NCBI RefSeq assembly: GCF_019468565.1
Contig: NZ_CP080521.1
Coordinates: 8,494,001-8,558,000, forward strand
DNA: 64,000 bases
From: Pseudonocardia sp. DSM 110487
GTDB taxonomy: Bacteria; Actinomycetota; Actinomycetes; Mycobacteriales; Pseudonocardiaceae
Direction: 5' to 3'
The position numbers were made by a program, and so were the translations under genes. The notes under the pieces are model-generated. The model had not been told where the DNA came from. It was given only the letters and a program-made list of their open reading frames with translations, and did not search any database. This document shows positions 34,799-42,086 of the stretch, piece after piece. Position 1 is the stretch's first letter; the number at the start of each line of letters is the position of its first letter.

Positions 34799-35760
34799 AG
34801 ATCGTCCTCGTTGCCCAGGAAGCCGCGGGCGTGCGAGCGCTGCGCCTCGTGCTGGACTCGCCCCACCGGCTGCACGCGGTGCTCAGTGATCCCGACCGCG
34901 CCGCCGACATCGGCCACTCCCTCGCCGCGGTGGCCCGCGACCACGGCGTTCCGGTCCTGCCCGCCGTGACCGTCAAGGATCCCGGCTTCGCCGACGAGCT
35001 GGCGCGCGCGCAGGTCGACGTGCTGCTCAACGTGCACTCACTGCACCTCATCGCGCACGACGTGCTCGCGGCTCCCCGTTTCGGCTGCTTCAACCTGCAC
35101 CCGGGTCCGCTGCCGGAGTACGCCGGGATGAACGTGCCGAGCTGGGCGATCTACCGGGGTGAGCGCACCCACGGGGTCACCCTGCACTGGATGAGCCCCG
35201 CCATCGACGCGGGCGCGATCGCGTACAGCACGACGTTCCCGATATCGCCGCGCGATACCGGGCTCACGGTGTCGGCGTCCTGCGCCCGGCTGGGTGTCGC
35301 GCTCGTCGCCCGCCTGCTCGACGAGCTCTCGACGAACCCGGACGCCATCCCCGCCGTGGCCCAGGATCACGGCAACCGGCGCTACTACGGTCGTTCCGTC
35401 CCGAACGACGGGTGGATCCGGTGGACGGCCCCGGCACGCCAGGTGGCCGACTTCGTCCGCGCCTGCGACTACGGACCCTTCACCTCTCCGTGGGGCAAGC
35501 CGCGGCTGTACACCCCCACCGGTTCGGTGCTCACCACGGGCCGGGCGAGCGCGACGGCCGAACAGACGGCTGGCACCGCTCCTGGCACCGTCGGCCACTG
35601 CGACCGCCACGAGCTGTGGGTCGCCGCGAGCGATGTCTGGCTCGTGCTGCGGGACCTGCGGACCGCGCCAGACGGAGCCCCGGTCGCCGCGTGCGATGTG
35701 CTGAGCCCCGGCAGCGTCCTCAGCAGGCCGGCGCTGATGCCAGGGGCGCCGGTGAGCTGA
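34795..35760 (+). CDS. Formyltransferase (methionyl-tRNA/ArnA-type fold)
   Basis: A 321-residue formyltransferase. The catalytic region reads FNLHPGPLPEYAGMNVPSWA (Asn100, His102; NxHxxxLP-type) followed by GVTLHWMSPAIDAGAIAY with Asp138. This is the N10-formyltetrahydrofolate-dependent catalytic triad. A C-terminal extension resembles the FMT C-domain (NDGWIRWTAPARQVADFVRA). It is not a housekeeping Fmt by context. With the DegT aminotransferase it suggests an N-formylated amino sugar, or formylation of the carrier-bound amino acid. ATG 34795 overlaps the previous stop. It converges with the lipoprotein gene 15 bases away. Confidence 0.9.
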   Translation: MKIVLVAQEAAGVRALRLVLDSPHRLHAVLSDPDRAADIGHSLAAVARDHGVPVLPAVTVKDPGFADELARAQVDVLLNVHSLHLIAHDVLAAPRFGCFNLHPGPLPEYAGMNVPSWAIYRGERTHGVTLHWMSPAIDAGAIAYSTTFPISPRDTGLTVSASCARLGVALVARLLDELSTNPDAIPAVAQDHGNRRYYGRSVPNDGWIRWTAPARQVADFVRACDYGPFTSPWGKPRLYTPTGSVLTTGRASATAEQTAGTAPGTVGHCDRHELWVAASDVWLVLRDLRTAPDGAPVAACDVLSPGSVLSRPALMPGAPVS

Positions 35761-35775
35761 TCGGCGAACGTGCTG

Positions 35776-37356
35776 CTATCGAGGCAGTTGCAGGGCCGCG
35801 GGGTCGAGCAGCCCTGCGAGCTCCAGCCTCGCCCGGTACAGCTCCTCGGGATCGTCGGACCACGTCCGCCAGTCCTGGCCGACGGACCGGCTGATCCGCC
35901 CGGCGTCGACCGGGTTGACGCGCCCCGCGAGCCGGGCGTACGCGTAGTCCTCGACGCCGTCCCGCACCCATTTCAGCCTGATGGACGGGACGACACCGTC
36001 GGGCAGGCCGACCTCGTCACCTGGGTAGACGAACATTCCGTCGCCGGGGAACCGGCCGTCGTACAGCACGACCGTCTCCCACGGATCGACGCCCTCCCAG
36101 TTGTCCACGCGCCAGTACAGGGTTCCGGTGATCCCCAGGCTGTAGTTCAGGAATCCGGGCAGTACCCGGAAGTTCGCCGGTGAGTAGTCGATGAGCCATT
36201 TCGGGGAGTAGCTGTCCTGCGCCAGTGCCGTGTAGGACCACAGCTGCATGCGGGGATCGGCGCCGCGCATCTGGTCGATGACCTCGGGGTCGAAGTCCTT
36301 GGGCAGGAAGGCCCATATGTCGACCCCCGGCCCGCCGGCGTCGTCGCTGAACAGCCGCGGGTCGGGCGGCATCGTCACGAGCTGCTTGACGCCTGCCGCG
36401 TGGAGGTTGCGTGCCCATTCCTTCAGCGGCTCGACGTAGTCGTCGCACTCGTCGATCTCGTCGGCGGTGTAGTTGTAGATCAGGGCTCCCGGGGACGCTG
36501 TCGCCGTCCGCTCCCGGATCTCACCGGGCGTCGGCGGCGGGCCCAGTTCGCAGTTCTCCCGGTCCGCGCCGCTGTAGAAGCCCGCGTTCACCGCGTTCAA
36601 CCCCACGTCCCGGCCGAGCGGCCCGAGCAGGTCCAGCGACGAGCCCGGCATCAACCCGTGCCGCAGCAGCTCACGGCTCGTCGACTCCGAGTCCGACTCG
36701 CTGAGGAAGGCCGTGCGCAGCAACGGAACGTCCGGCAACGTGAAATCCAGGACGGTCAGGGTCAGCTGCCCGTCGAACCCGCCGTGGTCGGTGGTCACCT
36801 CGTACGTGCCCGTGTACTCGCCGGCTGTCGCGCCCTTCGGCACGCGGACGTCGACCCAGTACGGCTGGCTCTCGCCCGGCCGCACCACCGCTCCGCGGGC
36901 GCGGATCGACCCGTTCAGCTCGGCGCGGGTGCCGGGGTCGACGAACGGGACGAGACCGTCGGCGTACAACCCCGCTCCCTCCGGCCGGTTGCTGCCTCCA
37001 CGGTCCGGGCTCCCCTGAGTGGCCCGCACGTAGTGCTCGCGGTAGAGCGTGATGTCGTCCGCGGAGATCGTCGCGCCGTCGGGGCCCGCCAGCTCCGTCA
37101 CGGTCACGTCCTCGACCGTGACCGCGTTCTCACCGCCGGACACCACGATCTGGAAGGACTCGTACTCGTTGCGTGCAGCGGTCAGGACTGCCGCGCCCGC
37201 CGGCGACGGCGCGTCCTCGAGCGCCACGCGGGTGAGGGAGCCGGTCGTCCAGACCACGGGCGGCGCGCCGCTGGGCGGTGCTGCGGATGCGCATCCCACG
37301 GCCGCGGTTGCCAGCAGCGCGACAGCGGTTGCAGTGGCGAGTACCGCCCGATTCAC
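35776..37356 (-). CDS. DUF4091-like secreted lipoprotein
   Basis: A 526-residue protein with signal peptide AVLATATAVALLATAAVGC; Cys near residue 20 is a lipobox cysteine. An N-terminal beta-rich region contains TAARNEYESFQIVVSGGENA and a Ig-like segment (EYTGTYEVTTDHGGFDGQLT). The C-terminal (beta/alpha)-type part has LVTMPPDPRLFSD, LWSYTALAQDSYSPKWLID, YWRVDNWEGVDPWETVVLY, and ends VPSIRLKWVRDGVEDYAYAR, the characteristic DUF4091 ending. DUF4091 proteins are glycoside-hydrolase-like and often sit in polysaccharide clusters. GTG 37356 overlaps the upstream stop by 4 bases. It may process or bind the exported polymer. Confidence 0.8.
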   Translation of the reverse strand: MNRAVLATATAVALLATAAVGCASAAPPSGAPPVVWTTGSLTRVALEDAPSPAGAAVLTAARNEYESFQIVVSGGENAVTVEDVTVTELAGPDGATISADDITLYREHYVRATQGSPDRGGSNRPEGAGLYADGLVPFVDPGTRAELNGSIRARGAVVRPGESQPYWVDVRVPKGATAGEYTGTYEVTTDHGGFDGQLTLTVLDFTLPDVPLLRTAFLSESDSESTSRELLRHGLMPGSSLDLLGPLGRDVGLNAVNAGFYSGADRENCELGPPPTPGEIRERTATASPGALIYNYTADEIDECDDYVEPLKEWARNLHAAGVKQLVTMPPDPRLFSDDAGGPGVDIWAFLPKDFDPEVIDQMRGADPRMQLWSYTALAQDSYSPKWLIDYSPANFRVLPGFLNYSLGITGTLYWRVDNWEGVDPWETVVLYDGRFPGDGMFVYPGDEVGLPDGVVPSIRLKWVRDGVEDYAYARLAGRVNPVDAGRISRSVGQDWRTWSDDPEELYRARLELAGLLDPAALQLPR

Positions 37357-38792
37357 GATGCCGGGCCGGCGAAGGCCACTCCGCCGACGGTCACTCCCGC
37401 CGCGCGCAGCTCCTCGTCGGCTCGTTGCAGGTCCTGGCGGCGGGTCCGGGCGCCGACGACGAGCAGCGACGTCTCGACCGCCCTGCCGGCGAGCTGGGCG
37501 TCGGGGTGGTCGCGCAGCGGTGGTGTGTGGACGACGACGACGTCGCGGACCTCGGCGAGTCGGCCGATGACGTCGGCGACGCGCCGACCGGAGAGCAGGT
37601 CGACGACGCTCGTCGGCGCGATTCCCGGGACGAGCACGGACAACTTCGGCGTGTCCGGCGACTCCTGGAGGAACGTCTCGGGTTGTGCACCCGCCAGTGC
37701 GTCGGCGAGCCCCGGCCGGTCCAGGTCGGCGCCGAGCGTCCCGAGTATCTCGGCCGGGCTGCGGAAATCCGCCCACACGAGCGCGCAGGACGTCCCCGAC
37801 TGCGCATAGCTGCGAGCCAGGTTGACGGCTGCCGCCGACGCGTCGAGCCGATCCGACTCGGCGATGCCGCACACGAGCACGGTGCCGCGCAGCTTCTCGC
37901 GGTTCGGCCACAGCCTGGAGCGCATCAGCCCCGTCGCCTCGTAGGCGTCGGTCCCCGGCGCGAGCAGCAGCCGATCGAACCCTGGCTCGCCCCGGCGGCG
38001 CGACCGCTTCGGCGCGGCGGGAACCGTCCCCAGCAGCGGTGCGTGGACGACCTCCGCCGCCGCGCGTGGATCCCCGATCCGGGAGCTCGTGCCCTCCCTG
38101 ATCGCGGCGATCCCGAGACCGGCGACGAAGCCGACCACCGCGGCGGCGAGACCGTAGAACGCCAGCTCGGTCGCGGGGGAACCGGCAGGGAGGAGCGTCG
38201 CCTGGGTCAGCACGACCGGACGGGCGCGCGCATCGGCGAAGGAGCCGTTCGCGGCCATCGCCAGCGCCTCCGAGTAGGCCGCGAACTCGCGCTCCAGCCG
38301 CTGGATCTTCCCTTCCGGATCGCCGACGGGAAGGCGCTGCATCTCCAGCTGGGTGTGCTCCACCGCCCGCTCCAGCTCCGCGACGGTCGCGCCCCACGCC
38401 TCCCCCGCCACGCGTTCCCGCAACGTGACGAAGGTCGCCGCGTAGGTGTCGACGACCCTCGCGGCCTCCTCCGGCGAGGGCGCGGTCGCCTCGATCGTGA
38501 TGAGGAACGAGGTATCACTCGCCGAGACCGCGACGTCCGGCTCGTACCCGAGCACCTGTTCGACCGCGTCGGTCACGTACTGGCTCTCGACGAACTGCAC
38601 CTCGGGAGCGAGCTCGGCGCCGGACACGAAGATCTCCGTCCGCGCGGTGTGCACAGGGCCGCGCATCAGGACCGCGGCCACCGTTGCAGCCGTGCACACC
38701 ACGACGACCGCCGCGATGAGCAGCCCCCTGCGGCGGATGACGCGGGCCCAGAAGCTGATCTCCAGTTCGTCGAGCTGGTCCCTACGGTTCAT
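37353..38792 (-). CDS. Wzz/BY-kinase-like copolymerase without Walker A
   Basis: About 479 residues. N-terminal span (LLIAAVVVVCTAATVAAVLM), extracytoplasmic Wzz region with a helical part (EGKIQRLEREFAAYSEALA), second span (LAFYGLAAAVVGFVAGLGIA), then a CpsD-like fold. The strand TVLVCGIAESDRLDASAAAV lacks the GKS/T of Walker A, while DVVVVHTPPLRDHPDAQ keeps a Walker B-like strand. ATG 38792 gives an ATGA overlap with the flippase stop; ATG 38804 behind GGTGGAAGAG is an alternative adding four residues. It should control polymer length in locus 2. It is the functional counterpart, but not a close copy, of the locus 1 protein. Confidence 0.86.
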   Translation of the reverse strand: MNRRDQLDELEISFWARVIRRRGLLIAAVVVVCTAATVAAVLMRGPVHTARTEIFVSGAELAPEVQFVESQYVTDAVEQVLGYEPDVAVSASDTSFLITIEATAPSPEEAARVVDTYAATFVTLRERVAGEAWGATVAELERAVEHTQLEMQRLPVGDPEGKIQRLEREFAAYSEALAMAANGSFADARARPVVLTQATLLPAGSPATELAFYGLAAAVVGFVAGLGIAAIREGTSSRIGDPRAAAEVVHAPLLGTVPAAPKRSRRRGEPGFDRLLLAPGTDAYEATGLMRSRLWPNREKLRGTVLVCGIAESDRLDASAAAVNLARSYAQSGTSCALVWADFRSPAEILGTLGADLDRPGLADALAGAQPETFLQESPDTPKLSVLVPGIAPTSVVDLLSGRRVADVIGRLAEVRDVVVVHTPPLRDHPDAQLAGRAVETSLLVVGARTRRQDLQRADEELRAAGVTVGGVAFAGPAS

Positions 38793-40066
38793 GCCCGTTC
38801 CCATCTCTTCCACCCGACCTTTCGCCCTTGTGGGCGAGGCGCCGACGCGCCCGGCCTCGGCACCTGCTTCCAGGCGACGAGCGCGCTGACCCAGTAACAG
38901 ACCGCAAACCCCGCTGCCGCTCCGTTCGCGCCGAACAGCGCGGCGAGCCCCAACACCATGAGCAGGGTCAGCGGGGCCATGACCAGCTGGATCCGGACGA
39001 TCCGGTCGGCCAGCCGGAAGGTCCCGAGAGCCGCGACCGCGCACGCCATGACCGCCTCGGCGACGACGCTGATCCCGAGCAGCACGCGCGGCACGAAGGT
39101 GCCGTCCCAGCTGTCACCGAGTAGCCACGAGCCCGCGGCATCGGGCAGCGCGACCACGGCGACACCCCAGATGACCGCCACCGCGCCGAGGACGAAGGCC
39201 GCGCGGACGACGAGCCGGTGCACGGCTTGCCGGCCGTCGAGGCGAGCGGCGTCGGGAAGGATCATCGACCGCAGGGTGAGGATCAGGATTCCGAGCGGCC
39301 CGAAGAACAGGTAGGCACCACGGAGCACGCCCAGCTCGGACAGCGCCGTCACGGCGGGCATCAGCAGGTAGGTCAGGTTGGCCGGCAGGTAGGCCAGCGT
39401 GTCGCTGGCGCCGAGGGGCGCCGCGAGGTGCTTGTTCGCGACGAACCACCGATGCGGCCACTGCCAGGCAGGAAGGATCGAGGAGCGGACGGCGGAGGCG
39501 ACAGCCGCGACGGCGCCACCGAGGGCCCATCCGACGATCGCGCCGGTCATCGTCACGTGATCCGCGACGAGCAGGACGGCGGCGGCGACGGCGATCTGCA
39601 CGAGAACGCGCAACCCGTCGTTGAAGGCGGCGCCCCTCGGCGTTCCACGAGCGAAGGCGAACCCGCGGAGCGCCTCCTGGACGAACAGGAACGGGAGCGA
39701 GACGGCGAGCACGACGTACGCGGGCTCGAGATGCCCGACGAGTAACGCCCCGGCCCCGAGGCAGGCAAGCCCGAACGCGACCCCGACCCCGACGGCGTAC
39801 GTCACGAGCTCGCGAGCCCGTGCACGCAGCTCGCCCGTCCCCGCGTACTGGATGCTGAGCACGTCGTTGCCGGTCGTGCGCACGATGGCCAGCCCGACCA
39901 TGTAGAAGACCATCAGCACCGCGAACGCGCCGAACTCGGCGGCGGTGACCACGCGCGCCACGAGCACGGACAGCAGGAAGTTGCTGCCCGTGTTCGCCGC
40001 CTGGCTCACGATGCCCCAGTGGGCCTGCCGCAGGTTCGACGGAGCCCGTTCGGTCGCCCGGCTCAT
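38789..40066 (-). CDS. Oligosaccharide flippase (Wzx-like, MOP superfamily)
   Basis: A 425-residue membrane protein with about twelve spans. It begins QAHWGIVSQAANTGSNFLLS, followed by VTAAEFGAFAVLMVFYMVGL, the usual opening of polysaccharide-transport MATE-like proteins. It should flip undecaprenyl-linked repeat units outward. ATG 40066 overlaps the upstream O-antigen ligase-like stop by 4 bases. It is the only flippase I recognise in the window, so it may serve both loci, or locus 1 relies on one elsewhere. Confidence 0.88.
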   Translation of the reverse strand: MSRATERAPSNLRQAHWGIVSQAANTGSNFLLSVLVARVVTAAEFGAFAVLMVFYMVGLAIVRTTGNDVLSIQYAGTGELRARARELVTYAVGVGVAFGLACLGAGALLVGHLEPAYVVLAVSLPFLFVQEALRGFAFARGTPRGAAFNDGLRVLVQIAVAAAVLLVADHVTMTGAIVGWALGGAVAAVASAVRSSILPAWQWPHRWFVANKHLAAPLGASDTLAYLPANLTYLLMPAVTALSELGVLRGAYLFFGPLGILILTLRSMILPDAARLDGRQAVHRLVVRAAFVLGAVAVIWGVAVVALPDAAGSWLLGDSWDGTFVPRVLLGISVVAEAVMACAVAALGTFRLADRIVRIQLVMAPLTLLMVLGLAALFGANGAAAGFAVCYWVSALVAWKQVPRPGASAPRPQGRKVGWKRWERA

Positions 40067-41316
40067 CTGAGACCCACCTCGTCGGCCGCGCTCGGCGCAG
40101 CCGCGGGAGTCGTCACGAGCGCGTAGACCGCCCCGGTCGCCGCGAAGACCAGCCACCAGTGCCGCTGGTAGAAGGCCTCGATGCCGAACGACACGCCGAA
40201 CATCACGATGTGCCCGCAGAGCAGGGCGAGCGGGATCGTGCGGAACTCGCGCGGAGCGAGCCGCCACGCGAGGACGAGCCGCACCGCCACCGTCGCGATG
40301 AACCCCATGAACACCACCAGACCGATGGCGCCGAGGTCGGACAGGAACCACAGCGACGTGTTGTGCACGACGATGCCCTGCTGCTCGATGTAGACGCCCA
40401 GCCCGAGCCCGATGATCGGGTTCTCGAGGAAGCCGTTGAACGCGACCTCGCCGATCACGACGCGGGACGCGGTCGTGCCGGGCCTCATGACCAGGTCCAT
40501 CGAGTTCGGGATCGCCGCGAGGAGGAGCGGAACCACGACGAGCGCCGGAATCACGACCCGCAGCACCGCCCGGCCCCCGACCCACGGCCGCAACAGCAGG
40601 ATGGCGAACAGACCGAACGCCAGACCCATCCACGACGAGCGCGAGAACGTGAGCAGGAGCGTGGTCGGGAGCACGACGTAGGCGATCAGCGCCCACTTCC
40701 CCCGAAGCAGGGCGCCCGGGGTTCCCACGGTGAGGTGGAGCAGGACGAACGCCAGCGCCAGCAGCCCGCCGAAGGCGTTGGCGTCGAGCACAAGGCCGGA
40801 GATCCGCTGGCCGGGGTAGGGCTCGTTGATCAACGGCAGGGTGGGCCCGCCGGCATAGACCAGCAGCTGCGCCCCCAGCGCCACCGCGGCGTGGAGCAGC
40901 ACGGCGCCGACGAACGCCCGTAGCAGCCAGATGACCCGGTCCCAATCCCGCATGAAGTCGACCAACGCGGTGAACAGGCCGAACAGGACCAGCAGGCCGA
41001 GCCCCTTCTGCAGCAGGGCGTACGAGGTGATCTCACCAATGCGAAACGCCGACACCAGCATTCCGAACGCGAACAGCGGCGCCAGCGCGAACTGCCACGG
41101 CGTCCAGGCCTTCGCGACATGCCGCAGCTGCGGAGCGCGGACGAACAGGTAGGCGGCGATGAAGATGTCGGCAGGCGCGATCTGACGCGTCGTTCCCCAT
41201 GCGAACTGGATCGGCATCGCCACGAAGTACGCGACGAGAAGCAGCGCAGGCGCCGAGCGCCGCCACGACGCCGACGTATCCAAGATCGCCTTTTGCCCGC
41301 CTGCCGACGCCATCAC
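40063..41316 (-). CDS. O-antigen ligase/polymerase-like membrane protein, locus 2
   Basis: A 417-residue protein with about ten to twelve spans. The conserved block LPTTLLLTFSRSSWMGLAFG and the late loop FLENPIIGLGLGVYIEQQG followed by VVHNTSLWFLSDLGAIGL match the Wzy_C/ligase core (GxG, HN, E/D-x-G). It should polymerise or transfer the locus 2 glycan at the outer membrane face. ATG 41316 or the adjacent ATG 41313 is the start. It heads a leftward operon of four overlapping genes (ligase, flippase, Wzz-like, DUF4091-like) and diverges from the small lipoprotein gene. Confidence 0.87.
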   Translation of the reverse strand: MMASAGGQKAILDTSASWRRSAPALLLVAYFVAMPIQFAWGTTRQIAPADIFIAAYLFVRAPQLRHVAKAWTPWQFALAPLFAFGMLVSAFRIGEITSYALLQKGLGLLVLFGLFTALVDFMRDWDRVIWLLRAFVGAVLLHAAVALGAQLLVYAGGPTLPLINEPYPGQRISGLVLDANAFGGLLALAFVLLHLTVGTPGALLRGKWALIAYVVLPTTLLLTFSRSSWMGLAFGLFAILLLRPWVGGRAVLRVVIPALVVVPLLLAAIPNSMDLVMRPGTTASRVVIGEVAFNGFLENPIIGLGLGVYIEQQGIVVHNTSLWFLSDLGAIGLVVFMGFIATVAVRLVLAWRLAPREFRTIPLALLCGHIVMFGVSFGIEAFYQRHWWLVFAATGAVYALVTTPAAAPSAADEVGLR

Positions 41317-41430
41317 GGCCCCGACGGATCAGGGCGCGTGGATGCCGCCGACGCTCGCCGAATCAGAAGCGAAACGTTGGAGCGATCGTCACCGAGAGAT
41401 ATCAACGAGAGACCTGCCCTGGGAGCCGTA

Positions 41431-42069
41431 ATGTCGCGTGCCGTCGTCCTGTCGCTCGTCGCCGCTCTGCTTATCGTTACCACCGGCTGCAGCACCGTCG
41501 AGACACCCGGTCCGGTCCGCCAGGTAGCGGACCCGACAAGCACCGCGGGAAGATCCGAATTCAAGATTATGATCACCGGCCAGGCCGCCCGCTTGAACCC
41601 CACGACCCGTGCATGGGAGCCGGTTGATCAGTTCCGCCGCCTCGGCACGCTGATCATCGAGCCCGACCCGTCCGGCACCGGTTTCTCGGTCGGAATGGCA
41701 TCCGGTTCGTTCTCCGACCTCACCGCGGGCACCCTGCACGTCGTGTCGAACACCTACCTCCTGCGCGACGACGGCTTCGTCGCCCCGGAGAACTGGCAGG
41801 CCAAGCGCGCCGCGGCGACGGTGACGACAACCCCGAACGGCCACACGGCGACGATCGACCCGCAGGCAGCGCAGACCGTCGAACTGAACAATTTCGTCGT
41901 CTCCGGTTCACCGATCGGCGTTCCGAGGCAGGTCCTCCAGGGCACCCTCACGATCGAGGTGAAGGGCCGATCGGTCAGCGGGACCATCGAGCTCTTCGGA
42001 GGCGACTACGTCGACACCGGTGCGGGGATGTACGCCTCCGACGTCTACGACGCGACCTTCACCAGCTGA
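41431..42069 (+). CDS. Small secreted lipoprotein, function unknown
   Basis: A 212-residue protein with signal VVLSLVAALLIVTTGC; the Cys near residue 20 is a lipobox cysteine. The mature part is Thr-rich with beta-strand-like segments (FKIMITGQAARLNPTTRAWE, VSGTIELFGGDYVDTGAGMY). I see no named domain. It lies between the assembly operon and the GT4/propeller fusion, on the opposite strand from both, and may be an accessory exopolysaccharide or cell-envelope protein. ATG 41431 is preceded by GGGAG about 6 bases upstream. Confidence 0.75.
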   Translation: MSRAVVLSLVAALLIVTTGCSTVETPGPVRQVADPTSTAGRSEFKIMITGQAARLNPTTRAWEPVDQFRRLGTLIIEPDPSGTGFSVGMASGSFSDLTAGTLHVVSNTYLLRDDGFVAPENWQAKRAAATVTTTPNGHTATIDPQAAQTVELNNFVVSGSPIGVPRQVLQGTLTIEVKGRSVSGTIELFGGDYVDTGAGMYASDVYDATFTS

Positions 42070-42086
42070 AGGGGAAAGCCGCCGGA

